Positions 1-6,351 of a stretch of 42,243 bases of DNA are shown one piece after another; the stretch's first letter is position 1, and the number at the start of each line of letters is the position of its first letter. The DNA is taken from positions 1 through 42,243 of the IMG/VR virus record IMGVR_UViG_3300037189_014142; one strand, written 5' to 3'. This DNA comes from a virus. The position numbers and the translations under genes are program-made. The notes below the pieces were generated by a model, which was not told the origin of the DNA, made no database searches, and saw nothing but the letters and a program-made list of their open reading frames with translations.

Positions 1-3
1 AGT

Positions 4-678
4 TTACCACTCTAGATTGCTACCAGTTGACTCTGAGCCTTCGCTCTTTTCGTTGTCACCAAATAGATAGAATGATTCTTGATCTGCGTATGCAAGATCA
101 CGTACTGCTGTCTTTTCAAGCTCAAAGATTTCAAGCTTTGAAGAGTCAAAGTCTACTTCATCCTTAGCAAGCGGAATGATTGTGTAGCTTGTGTCTGTTT
201 TTGTTCCTGAACGCTTGATACGCCACATGAGATTTGTAATGCTTCCCATTTCTCCAGCGTATTCAATTAGTGTAGGTGTAATTGTTTTTCCGCTGCTTCC
301 CTGTGAAAGAATTGCAACGTATGGTTCTTCCTTGCCGTCATCAACCAATACGTTGATGTAAAGTCGTGAACGACCCTTCCAGCCAGCCTTGTAGTCCTTA
401 CGATGTTGTTCGCAGCCCCAGCACTTTCCTTGGTCGTCAATTGAGCACAATGCCTTGCGACGATAATCCTTTGGGTTTGTGTGTTCTACTGCAATAAATC
501 CTAGACCCAACTTATCATTGTATGTTGGTGAATCTGGATCAAGTTCTTGAAGAAATCTTACCTTTACGCTTTCGCCGTCCTCTAGCTTTACCCAACGGCC
601 CTTAACGCTATCGCCACCTGAAGACTGTGGCTTGTCTAATGTTTTATTTAAATCCTTTAAACCTTTTACGATACCCAT
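4..678 (-). CDS. gp32-like single-stranded DNA-binding protein
   Basis: This 224-residue protein probably coats ssDNA during phage replication. A zinc-site arrangement is visible: His66, Cys78, Cys86, Cys89. It closely follows the T4 gp32 spacing (His, about 12 residues, Cys, about 9, Cys, 2, Cys). The core is rich in basic and aromatic residues, and the C-terminus is an acidic/serine tail ending in Trp, as expected of SSB proteins that recruit partners. The ATG has an AGGAA site 6 bases upstream. It is the last gene of the replication block and has its own promoter at the end of the primase gene. Its codons look more optimised than those of the tail fibres, which fits a protein made in quantity. 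The family call rests on the zinc pattern and context, not on a search. Confidence 0.8.
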   Translation of the reverse strand: MGIVKGLKDLNKTLDKPQSSGGDSVKGRWVKLEDGESVKVRFLQELDPDSPTYNDKLGLGFIAVEHTNPKDYRRKALCSIDDQGKCWGCEQHRKDYKAGWKGRSRLYINVLVDDGKEEPYVAILSQGSSGKTITPTLIEYAGEMGSITNLMWRIKRSGTKTDTSYTIIPLAKDEVDFDSSKLEIFELEKTAVRDLAYADQESFYLFGDNEKSEGSESTGSNLEW

Positions 679-730
679 AATATATTCCTTTTTCTAATGT
701 AGTTGATGGTGTATATCCATCTATGTAATT

Positions 731-759
731 ATTATATCATTCCCAGCTGACATATTCAA
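731..759 (-). promoter_or_regulatory. Promoter for the ssDNA-binding protein gene
   Basis: On the minus strand TTGAAT (754-759) is followed after 17 bp by a perfect TATAAT (731-736). The base triplet before the -10 is TGA, an extended -10. The -10 starts directly after the primase stop codon, and the site leaves a leader of about 45 bases before the SSB start. It lets SSB be made independently of the replication operon. Assigned by sequence match only. Confidence 0.65.
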
Positions 760-1732
760 TATGCGACACTGAGTTATTTATACAGGTTTTAATCTCTTGG
801 TCAGTCATATCCCCTGCGTCTTTTGCATCATGTGGATATATCTTACCATATTCATAAGAAGCCCACAATACATCTTTATTGCGTAGTTTATTGAATATGT
901 TATTGCCAAGAGCTCTTCCAGCCTGGTCATTATCTGTCATTATAATTATTCTATTAAAGTATCTATTCAATAAAGAAAGATTATTTGAAGATATGTGCCC
1001 TCCAAGGGTTGCTACAACATTTGGGAATCCCGCCTGATGTACTCTCATTGCATCGAAACTAGACTCCACAATGATACAAGTTGCACCAATGCGTTTAGCA
1101 CGATGAATATTGAAAAGAGTAGAATTACGAGGGAGTCCTGGTGAGTTCTTAAACTCCTTCTCCTTGATACTGCGGCCAACAACGCCAACACAAATCCCAT
1201 CTGGACTGTGCACAGGAACTGTAACCATATTGCGGTTGCTAGAATAGCCAACATTAAAATACTCCAAAGTCTCGTCTGTAAATCCACGACCATGCATATA
1301 AACTCTTCCATCTTCATACTGTTTCATTTCAGATGTAAGCTTTTCAATTGTTGTTGAATCAAACTCAATAAAGTCTGGCTTCTCTTCCAATGTGTCTTCT
1401 AGAAGATCATCAAAGTCTGCAAGAACTTCTGCTTCCTTAACACTTATAAATCTAAGTGCTTCATAGTCGTTTCTGTTTGTTATTCTTTTTACTAAATCTA
1501 TTAACGTTCCACTTTCGCCGCATGCAGGATTAAAACACAACCATGCACCAAACTCTTTGCTTACGCTAAAGCTTGAGCTGTGTCTATTTGAATGAAATGG
1601 ACAGTATGCCAAAAAATCGTTACCAGTCTCACCCACCACTGAAACATTAAGAGATTTTAGAATTGACTTAATGTGTGAGGGCGTGTATCTCGTGGAATCA
1701 ATTTTCCTTGCGTAATACCCTCTGATTGCCAT
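737..1732 (-). CDS. DnaG-type primase (zinc-binding and TOPRIM domains)
   Basis: The 331-residue protein makes RNA primers for phage DNA replication. The N-terminus carries a CHC2-type zinc motif (Cys44, His47, Cys66, Cys71, with C-P-F-H). The TOPRIM half has the Glu motif V-E-S-S-F-D (222-227), where the usual Gly is Ser, and the metal-binding T-D-N-D motif (266-269). It lacks the long C-terminal helicase-binding domain of bacterial DnaG. I chose ATG 1732 (protein begins MAIRGYY) over the longer reading from 1783 because an AGGAAAGAAGAAGG ribosome site lies just before it. The start is buried in the tail of the preceding small gene. It probably works with the DnaB-type helicase encoded just upstream. 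Confidence 0.9.
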   Translation of the reverse strand: MAIRGYYARKIDSTRYTPSHIKSILKSLNVSVVGETGNDFLAYCPFHSNRHSSSFSVSKEFGAWLCFNPACGESGTLIDLVKRITNRNDYEALRFISVKEAEVLADFDDLLEDTLEEKPDFIEFDSTTIEKLTSEMKQYEDGRVYMHGRGFTDETLEYFNVGYSSNRNMVTVPVHSPDGICVGVVGRSIKEKEFKNSPGLPRNSTLFNIHRAKRIGATCIIVESSFDAMRVHQAGFPNVVATLGGHISSNNLSLLNRYFNRIIIMTDNDQAGRALGNNIFNKLRNKDVLWASYEYGKIYPHDAKDAGDMTDQEIKTCINNSVSHIEYVSWE

Positions 1733-1959
1733 GCCTTCTTCTTTCCTACGTGCACACTGTGCATTGTTAATATAAAGGACCAAACTTCTTGGTCATATGA
1801 TACAGAGAATGTAGGATCAATGTCAAGAACTCTGACAAATCCTTTATCTCGCATTTCCTGAATTAAGAGTGACTCATATTGAGCACGGACTCTAATGATA
1901 TCTGCATCACTATTAAATTGTGCTCTGACCTGGAATCTCTGTATACGCTGATGGGTCAT
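1657..1959 (-). CDS. Small conserved-looking protein between helicase and primase
   Basis: A 100-residue protein of unknown function. Its ATG overlaps the helicase stop codon as ATGA, a typical coupled start. Its last 25 codons or so overlap the primase start in another frame. Residues 1-60 look structured, with regular charged and hydrophobic alternation (QRFQVRAQF at the start, then EVWSFILT further on). The last 30 residues look unstructured and may be dictated by the overlapping gene. Position between helicase and primase suggests a role in replication, but nothing in the sequence identifies it. Confidence 0.65.
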   Translation of the reverse strand: MTHQRIQRFQVRAQFNSDADIIRVRAQYESLLIQEMRDKGFVRVLDIDPTFSVSYDQEVWSFILTMHSVHVGKKKAWQSEGITQGKLIPRDTRPHTLSQF

Positions 1960-3182
1960 TTCTGAATATTTTCATATATCTCCTTAATTATACCCCGATT
2001 GATATCCCAGTCCAAATAGAATCCAAAGCCATCTCCATGGCGGTTCTTTCTGGACACAATTTCAATCATATTTGTGTCAGTGTATCTATGGATGGCAATT
2101 GCCATGTCAGCATCATATTCAATAGCCTTTGACCAAGCAACCTGCGAAAGCATTGGTGGGTTGTCTTGGTCTGAGACATCGTCCATTGTTGCTGCAGTGA
2201 TATCAATAATTGGAATATTATTGTTCATTGCAAGCATCTTAAATTCACGAGAAACGTTCATATTTCTCTCTGTAGCTCCAGTGCTTCCCTTGGTGTCTGA
2301 GAATAACTGGTGGTAATCCAGAATTACTAGGTCTGGCTTATGCTGGTCAATTTTTGCCTGAACAGTATTAGCATTTACAGAACCCATTCCTTCATTTGAG
2401 ACTAGAACAAATCCGTTCTTACCCTCAAAATTCTTTTTACTCCATGACCTAAAGTCGTCAACGTTTACATCACCTCTTGAAAAATCGCTAGCCTTAAAAA
2501 GACCAGAACCCATCATGGTGTAAATACGGTTACGCATATCTTCTGGTGACATTTCAAGCGAGATGATCATTGGCTTGAATCCCTGTTCCCAAGCTTTGCA
2601 AGCAAGGTATGAGGTAAACCATGTCTTACCACGACCTGGCCAACCAATTGCAACAATTAAATGTCCTGGTGCCATACCAGTTGCATATGCAGTATCCATT
2701 GCCTTGAATCCAGTTGGGATTCCTGGGCTTCCGCCCATTACGCTAGCACGTTGTCTAACCTGCTCAAAATATTTTTCTGCAGATTCAAAGTCTGTTACAT
2801 CTAAGTCTCTAACGTTACTTGTAAACTTAGAAAGACTTGCAAGGTCTGATTGCATCTGTGCAATAACTCTTGAAGGAGCATCTTCTTTTAGACCTGCGCC
2901 TGAACGCAAGATAATAGTCTTTAGTTTACTTGTTAGATATTCTGCCTTAAGCTGTTCAAGATAGTATCCAGTTTCTGCTTTTACCTCTGTAGATTCAAAA
3001 TCTCTAAATCTATCTGTTAGTACGCCAACTTCTGGAACTGCTTTAAACTTATAGTAATAAGATTTTAGCCCGTCCCAGACGTCTTTGTGGGAAGTAAATA
3101 GGTCATCAACATTGTCTGCAAGGATTGTTGATATGTCTTTATTCTTGCAGATTGCTGATATCAGCGTTGCTTCCGTGTTCAC
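1956..3182 (-). CDS. DnaB-type replicative helicase
   Basis: The 408-residue protein should form the hexameric helicase that unwinds the phage fork. It has a short DnaB-like N-terminal helical domain (1-110), then a RecA fold with Walker A G-W-P-G-R-G-K-T (180-187), the DnaB-typical S-L-E-M (208-211) and Walker B L-V-I-L-D-Y (285-290). The C-terminus has S-R-K-N-R-H-G, typical of the DnaB C-terminal motif. The start is GTG with AGGCGG upstream; it overlaps the preceding gene by 44 bases and the following gene by 4. Length and motifs agree with phage DnaB-family (SF4) helicases. Confidence 0.92.
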   Translation of the reverse strand: MNTEATLISAICKNKDISTILADNVDDLFTSHKDVWDGLKSYYYKFKAVPEVGVLTDRFRDFESTEVKAETGYYLEQLKAEYLTSKLKTIILRSGAGLKEDAPSRVIAQMQSDLASLSKFTSNVRDLDVTDFESAEKYFEQVRQRASVMGGSPGIPTGFKAMDTAYATGMAPGHLIVAIGWPGRGKTWFTSYLACKAWEQGFKPMIISLEMSPEDMRNRIYTMMGSGLFKASDFSRGDVNVDDFRSWSKKNFEGKNGFVLVSNEGMGSVNANTVQAKIDQHKPDLVILDYHQLFSDTKGSTGATERNMNVSREFKMLAMNNNIPIIDITAATMDDVSDQDNPPMLSQVAWSKAIEYDADMAIAIHRYTDTNMIEIVSRKNRHGDGFGFYLDWDINRGIIKEIYENIQK

Positions 3183-3516
3183 TTAACCGCCTTTCTCTTT
3201 CTTCCACCATTGCCTTAGTCTTAGATCTTAGCATATCTCTATGCACTTTGTCATCTTCTATATCTTTCCAAAGCTTATCAAGCTTATCAAAATTATAAAA
3301 GAACCACTGTAGTGGGTGACCAAACTTATTTAAGGTAAAATAATATTCAATCAAATCCCTTGCACGTTCATACCCTACGGTATCAATAACATCTTGCATT
3401 CCCCACTTTTCCCTAAATCTATTAAGGACTGGGTCTTTGCTATATCTATCCTTATACAAAGATATATAAAATGTTAGCAAGGAATGCGGTTGCTTATTAT
3501 CTACCTTACTTGCCAC
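3139..3516 (-). CDS. Unknown protein upstream of helicase
   Basis: A 125-residue, highly charged and probably all-helical protein, rich in Lys, Asp, Glu, Tyr and Trp. Its first residues overlap the previous gene by 11 bases and its end overlaps the helicase by 44 bases, indicating a coupled operon. A small helical protein encoded directly upstream of a DnaB-type helicase could be a helicase loader, but I see no diagnostic motif. Treat that as a positional guess only. Confidence 0.75.
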   Translation of the reverse strand: MASKVDNKQPHSLLTFYISLYKDRYSKDPVLNRFREKWGMQDVIDTVGYERARDLIEYYFTLNKFGHPLQWFFYNFDKLDKLWKDIEDDKVHRDMLRSKTKAMVEERERRLSEHGSNADISNLQE

Positions 3517-3721
3517 CCTTTAATTCCTCTTCCATTTCCGCCGTTTTTTCAATTAATTTTTCTTCTACAAACTTATACACTCTGTCTGTAGCTGAATCTG
3601 CATTTTCACCCTGACGAACAATATCCTCAACGCCAATACCGATTCTGATGCTCTCGTAGTTCCCCAGGTTTCTCGTGAACTGGAGATCTACTTTGACTCT
3701 TGTTGGTGATGATTCTGTCAT
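3506..3721 (-). CDS. Small conserved phage protein (71 residues)
   Basis: A 71-residue protein with a beta-rich first half (V-K-V-D-L-Q-F-T-R-N-L-G-N-Y-E-S) and an amphipathic, acidic helix at the C-terminus. The R-N-L-G-N-Y-E-S pattern resembles small proteins I associate with actinophage replication regions, but the family has no function that I can name. It starts inside the preceding gene (96-base overlap) at an ATG with GGAAGAAG before it. The regular amphipathic pattern supports this frame as the main coding frame of the overlap. Confidence 0.75.
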   Translation of the reverse strand: MTESSPTRVKVDLQFTRNLGNYESIRIGIGVEDIVRQGENADSATDRVYKFVEEKLIEKTAEMEEELKGGK

Positions 3722-3941
3722 CTTCTTCCTCTTCCTCTACTCCAAAGCCCAAAGAATGTTTTTTCTTTGGCATAAACTCTTCCGATAATCTATCTGCAAC
3801 TTGCATCCAAGCTGCTGCTACAGTTATCAAACCTTCTATGTCCTTCCTTTTATTTGCATGCACTGATGCAAGGTCAAGGTTGGCTGCTGCACGTTCTAGC
3901 GCAGTGGTTTCACTCAATATATCAAAATCTTCTTCGTTCAT
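3627..3941 (-). CDS. Small helical protein with acidic linker
   Basis: About 104 residues from ATG 3941, which overlaps the preceding stop as ATGA; an upstream in-frame TTG at 3953 is less likely. Residues 1-55 are a probable helical bundle, followed by a short basic patch (PKKKHS) and a Glu/Asp run. The last 30 residues lie over the next gene in another frame and look low in structure. The helical part resembles short phage proteins of unknown function. No catalytic motif is seen. Confidence 0.65.
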   Translation of the reverse strand: MNEEDFDILSETTALERAAANLDLASVHANKRKDIEGLITVAAAWMQVADRLSEEFMPKKKHSLGFGVEEEEEDDRIITNKSQSRSPVHEKPGELREHQNRYWR

Positions 3942-4426
3942 TCTGCTTTCCAAACTGGAACAAACTCCCCTGATGTTGTCTTAGTATACAATATAACGTT
4001 GTGTTTCATCAAGGCCTTTAGCTCATTTTTTGTAGGCAATTTTTCAATCTCTCTTCCCGCAGAAAGTATATATTCATGCAAGTCAAGCACATCATCTTCG
4101 CTAAACATATACTGAGACCAAGCTTTGCTTTCTGAGTTTCCAATTGGATATACTTTTTGAGGAGCCTTAATTTTGCCCTCTAAAATATAATCTTCTATGG
4201 TAACCTTATGCTTTCCAATCATTGTTGAAACTTGAGTCATAGTGTATGCATTTTGCATATACTTAATTACGTCAGCATTAGAATAAAGAACTCTAGATTT
4301 ATCTTGATATGACCAAGCAATCATCTGATCCTTAACTCTAGAAGACTTTAAAACTTTGTGCAGTTTTCCGTTTAGGAAGAAATACCGAAAGCTTTTCTGT
4401 GGTCTGTTTCTCTTTTGTCTAACCAT
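3938..4426 (-). CDS. Helix-turn-helix DNA-binding protein
   Basis: A 162-residue protein with a basic N-terminus (V-R-Q-K-R-N-R-P). Residues 60-95 look like a MerR/excisionase-type winged helix-turn-helix: T-M-T-Q-V-S-T-M-I-G-K-H-K-V-T-I-E-D-Y-I, then a wing leading to K-A-P-Q-K-V-Y-P. The start overlaps the zinc ribbon gene by 55 bases; the N-terminal sequence still looks structured (R-Y-F-F-L-N-G-K-L), so I keep ATG 4426. It is a candidate regulator of early/late switching or a DNA-binding replication accessory. Its target cannot be told from the sequence. Confidence 0.75.
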   Translation of the reverse strand: MVRQKRNRPQKSFRYFFLNGKLHKVLKSSRVKDQMIAWSYQDKSRVLYSNADVIKYMQNAYTMTQVSTMIGKHKVTIEDYILEGKIKAPQKVYPIGNSESKAWSQYMFSEDDVLDLHEYILSAGREIEKLPTKNELKALMKHNVILYTKTTSGEFVPVWKAE

Positions 4427-4560
4427 TTTCCAAAAGCACTCGTTTCCTTATTAATCATCCAACGCTTTCCACACAACAAGCAATAAACTTCCATGTGTAA
4501 CTTCTGAGAGAATACTCTATCTACAAATACTCTCCCTCCACAATTTCTACATGTCATCAT
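4372..4560 (-). CDS. Small zinc ribbon protein
   Basis: A 62-residue protein with two Cys-x2-Cys knuckles, Cys4/Cys7 and Cys27/Cys30, separated by a beta hairpin. This is the classic zinc ribbon pattern. The rest is basic and helical. The ATG overlaps the stop codon of the phosphoesterase gene (ATGATG), so translation is probably coupled, and its end overlaps the helix-turn-helix gene by 55 bases. Such ribbons bind nucleic acids or proteins; the partner is unknown. Confidence 0.75.
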   Translation of the reverse strand: MMTCRNCGGRVFVDRVFSQKLHMEVYCLLCGKRWMINKETSAFGKWLDKRETDHRKAFGISS

Positions 4561-5360
4561 AGCGAGAAAAACTTTCCGTCAACTACACATGTATAGTTTG
4601 GCGAAACGTGAATCATCTGTACGTGAGGGTATTCTCCGTTCTCAATGTGAGCTATTGCAAAACCCTTTTGCCAATCGTGATGCTGTGTATATTTCATACC
4701 TGGACCTTTTTCATCACACATGTGTCCAATCTCATACCCACGAAGAGTTTCTCCCTCTCCGTTGTTTCTCAACTCATATGTCACCATGTGAGAAGCAATT
4801 CTATGGGAGTGCCCACGAATCAAAGAAACCTGCATGTCTTCCATATCTTTTCGAACTGAACCAGTTGCTGAAATTGAAATTCCATGGTGAACATGGATAT
4901 CTCCAAACCTGCGCTTTGGCAAAGAGTCATAATAGATATAGTCGTATCCAAGAGAGTCTAGCGACCACAATGATTCTGGCGTTACTTCATTTAAATAATC
5001 TGGCAACTTTGCATCTACGTAATTAAAGATTCTTACGTCGTGATTTCCAAGAGCAGAGAAGAGCTGTGCATCTGGAAGCATCTCTCTAGTCTTGGCATAA
5101 AAATCTCTTGCGCCTTTTGCTTCATGGCGCATCATAGGAACAATGAGATCACGACTATCGTCCTTATGTAACTGCATAAACTCTGCTGAGCGGCCCTCGG
5201 TGTACTTGCTGTAGCATGCCTGATCATCTGTGTCTCCTAAATAGTCAACAACATCTGGCTTAAACCACTTCATTACCTTAAACCACAAAGCAATCATCTT
5301 ATCGTCTTGATAAGGGAATTGCTGGTCGGATGATAACATCCACTTTAAATCATTACTCAT
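4557..5360 (-). CDS. Calcineurin-like metallophosphoesterase
   Basis: A 267-residue enzyme of the binuclear metallophosphoesterase superfamily. Motifs in order are S-D-Q-Q (D12, with Gln14 where the canonical D-x-H has His), L-G-D-T-D-D (41-46), G-N-H-D (105-108), V-H-H-G (157-160) and G-H-S-H (183-186). The family cleaves phosphodiesters or phosphomonoesters; in phages such enzymes sit among DNA metabolism genes and could be nucleases or phosphatases, but the substrate is unknown. It is the first gene after the late-region terminator and opens the replication operon. AGGAA lies just before the ATG. The Gln at the first metal-ligand position is worth noting. Confidence 0.85.
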   Translation of the reverse strand: MSNDLKWMLSSDQQFPYQDDKMIALWFKVMKWFKPDVVDYLGDTDDQACYSKYTEGRSAEFMQLHKDDSRDLIVPMMRHEAKGARDFYAKTREMLPDAQLFSALGNHDVRIFNYVDAKLPDYLNEVTPESLWSLDSLGYDYIYYDSLPKRRFGDIHVHHGISISATGSVRKDMEDMQVSLIRGHSHRIASHMVTYELRNNGEGETLRGYEIGHMCDEKGPGMKYTQHHDWQKGFAIAHIENGEYPHVQMIHVSPNYTCVVDGKFFSL

Positions 5361-5375
5361 TATATTCCTAACACG

Positions 5376-5400
5376 AAAAAAGTCACGAGTCCGTGACTTT
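5376..5400 (-). terminator. Rho-independent terminator after the tail genes
   Basis: A 9-bp perfect stem (AAAGTCACG / CGTGACTTT) with a GACT loop is followed on the minus strand by a T run (six T counting the stem end). It lies between the last tail gene and the phosphoesterase. It should end transcription of the structural region, although a promoter-like site sits immediately upstream of the hairpin. Confidence 0.75.
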
Positions 5401-5409
5401 GGTTATATT

Positions 5410-5437
5410 ATTTTACTATTATTCGCTAGTTTGTCAA
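5410..5437 (-). promoter_or_regulatory. Promoter ahead of the replication operon
   Basis: A perfect -35 TTGACA (5432-5437) is followed after 16 bp by TAAAAT (5410-5415). The predicted start, near 5403, lies immediately before the terminator hairpin, so the first 25 bases or so of the transcript would form that hairpin. It may be a real promoter whose new transcript escapes the terminator, or the hairpin may attenuate or protect the 5' end. Confidence 0.6.
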
Positions 5438-5440
5438 GCC

Positions 5441-5872
5441 CTATGAAGACTTTGCAATTGCAAAGTAGTGGACCTTTACACCAGATGGGGATGTGATTGC
5501 TTTGCCAGTGGCATTAGCAGATCTAGTTAATATTGCTGTACATCCGCTTGAGCTTGATCCACTTTTAAGGAAAACAATTATCTCTGAGTCTGTAGAGCTT
5601 GTTTCAACTGTTAGTTGGATTGATGCTGGAGCAGCAGTAAGTGGTGGGCTAAAAGAAATTGGAACCTCTTTAAATCCAGATGTAAGATTAAGACCAGGAA
5701 CAGAAACTGTTCCCATAGTCATCTTTTGGGCAATTGCCTTATCTGCTAAAGTACCAAATTGTCCTGGCAAAGACAAAGCCTGTGAGTTAACTTTATTTAC
5801 ATACTCAACAAGTTTTCTTAATTCAGATGCACTAATTGGTGCGCCATCCTCAAAATTAAATGTGTCTGCCAT
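5441..5872 (-). CDS. Small tail-tip or receptor-binding-like protein
   Basis: A 143-residue protein. The N-terminal 35 residues are helical and could form a short trimeric coiled coil (S-E-L-R-K-L-V-E-Y-V-N-K-V-N). Residues 50-143 are a beta-rich domain ending V-H-Y-F-A-I-A-K-S-S, a layout used by small phage fibre or knob proteins. The start is coupled to the preceding gene (GGAGG, then TATAATG with overlapping TAA stop). It is the last gene of the structural region, directly before the terminator. Function is inferred from architecture and place. Confidence 0.65.
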   Translation of the reverse strand: MADTFNFEDGAPISASELRKLVEYVNKVNSQALSLPGQFGTLADKAIAQKMTMGTVSVPGLNLTSGFKEVPISFSPPLTAAPASIQLTVETSSTDSEIIVFLKSGSSSSGCTAILTRSANATGKAITSPSGVKVHYFAIAKSS

Positions 5873-6072
5873 TATACCTCCACGTCAGCAATTGCTTCCA
5901 TTTGCTCCAATAGCTCCTGATTATATTCTGCAACTGCGTTAATCTTATCTTCTTTTTCTTGTACTAATGTTGTTATTTCTGCACGAAGCACTGCAATCTG
6001 TGTCTCATAATTTGAGACAATCTCGCCAATTCTTTGCTGTAGAGCAGCTATAACTAATTGAGACTTATCCAT
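5872..6072 (-). CDS. Small coiled-coil protein
   Basis: A 66-residue protein that is almost entirely predicted coiled coil, with heptad-like Leu/Ile/Val spacing from residue 5 to 62 and no Pro or Gly except one early Gly. It sits between a second coiled-coil protein and the small knob protein, with tight spacing on both sides. It could trimerise or chaperone fibres, but there is no direct evidence. Confidence 0.65.
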   Translation of the reverse strand: MDKSQLVIAALQQRIGEIVSNYETQIAVLRAEITTLVQEKEDKINAVAEYNQELLEQMEAIADVEV

Positions 6073-6297
6073 TTACTCCACCGATGTCAGGTCGTCTTTT
6101 TGTGAATCTAATACTGCTTTCTTTGCATTAAGATCTGATAGTCTAGAATTAAGTGAAGCTAGGTATCCAGAGTCTTTATCTGCAACAACATCGTATTCAA
6201 GAATATCTAGCTCTAAACCATAAATTGCATATTCAAGATTTTTGATATGTTGATTGAGAATATTAAGCTTATCCTCTGTTGTTAGTAGTGTTGTCAT
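6073..6297 (-). CDS. Small coiled-coil protein
   Basis: A 74-residue helical protein with two predicted coiled-coil segments (about 6-38 and 47-70) broken at A-D-K-D-S-G. It has a strong GGAGG site 5 bases before ATG and is the first gene after the promoter at 6315-6343. The next gene starts right at its stop codon. Small size, helical content and location at the end of the fibre block suggest a fibre accessory protein, possibly a spanin-like or lysis helper, but it has no signal peptide or membrane segment. Confidence 0.7.
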   Translation of the reverse strand: MTTLLTTEDKLNILNQHIKNLEYAIYGLELDILEYDVVADKDSGYLASLNSRLSDLNAKKAVLDSQKDDLTSVE

Positions 6298-6314
6298 TTG
6301 TTTCCTCCTATTGT

Positions 6315-6343
6315 ATTATAGCAAAATAACCTTATGGGGTCAA
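6315..6343 (-). promoter_or_regulatory. Promoter for the three small tail-end genes
   Basis: TTGACC (6338-6343), a 17-bp spacer and TATAAT (6315-6320) on the minus strand, with TGC just before the -10 (extended -10). It lies in the 54-base gap after the 1502-residue fibre gene. The match is among the best in the window. Confidence 0.75.
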
Positions 6344-6351
6344 TGCCTATT

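Noticed and set aside
1733-1783. Longer N-terminus for primase
   Set aside because: The extra 17 residues have no ribosome site and lie in the preceding gene; the ATG at 1732 has AGGAAAGAAGAAGG before it.
6073-6297. Lysis protein (holin or spanin)
   Set aside because: The small helical protein has no hydrophobic segment or signal peptide, so a lysis role is not supported.
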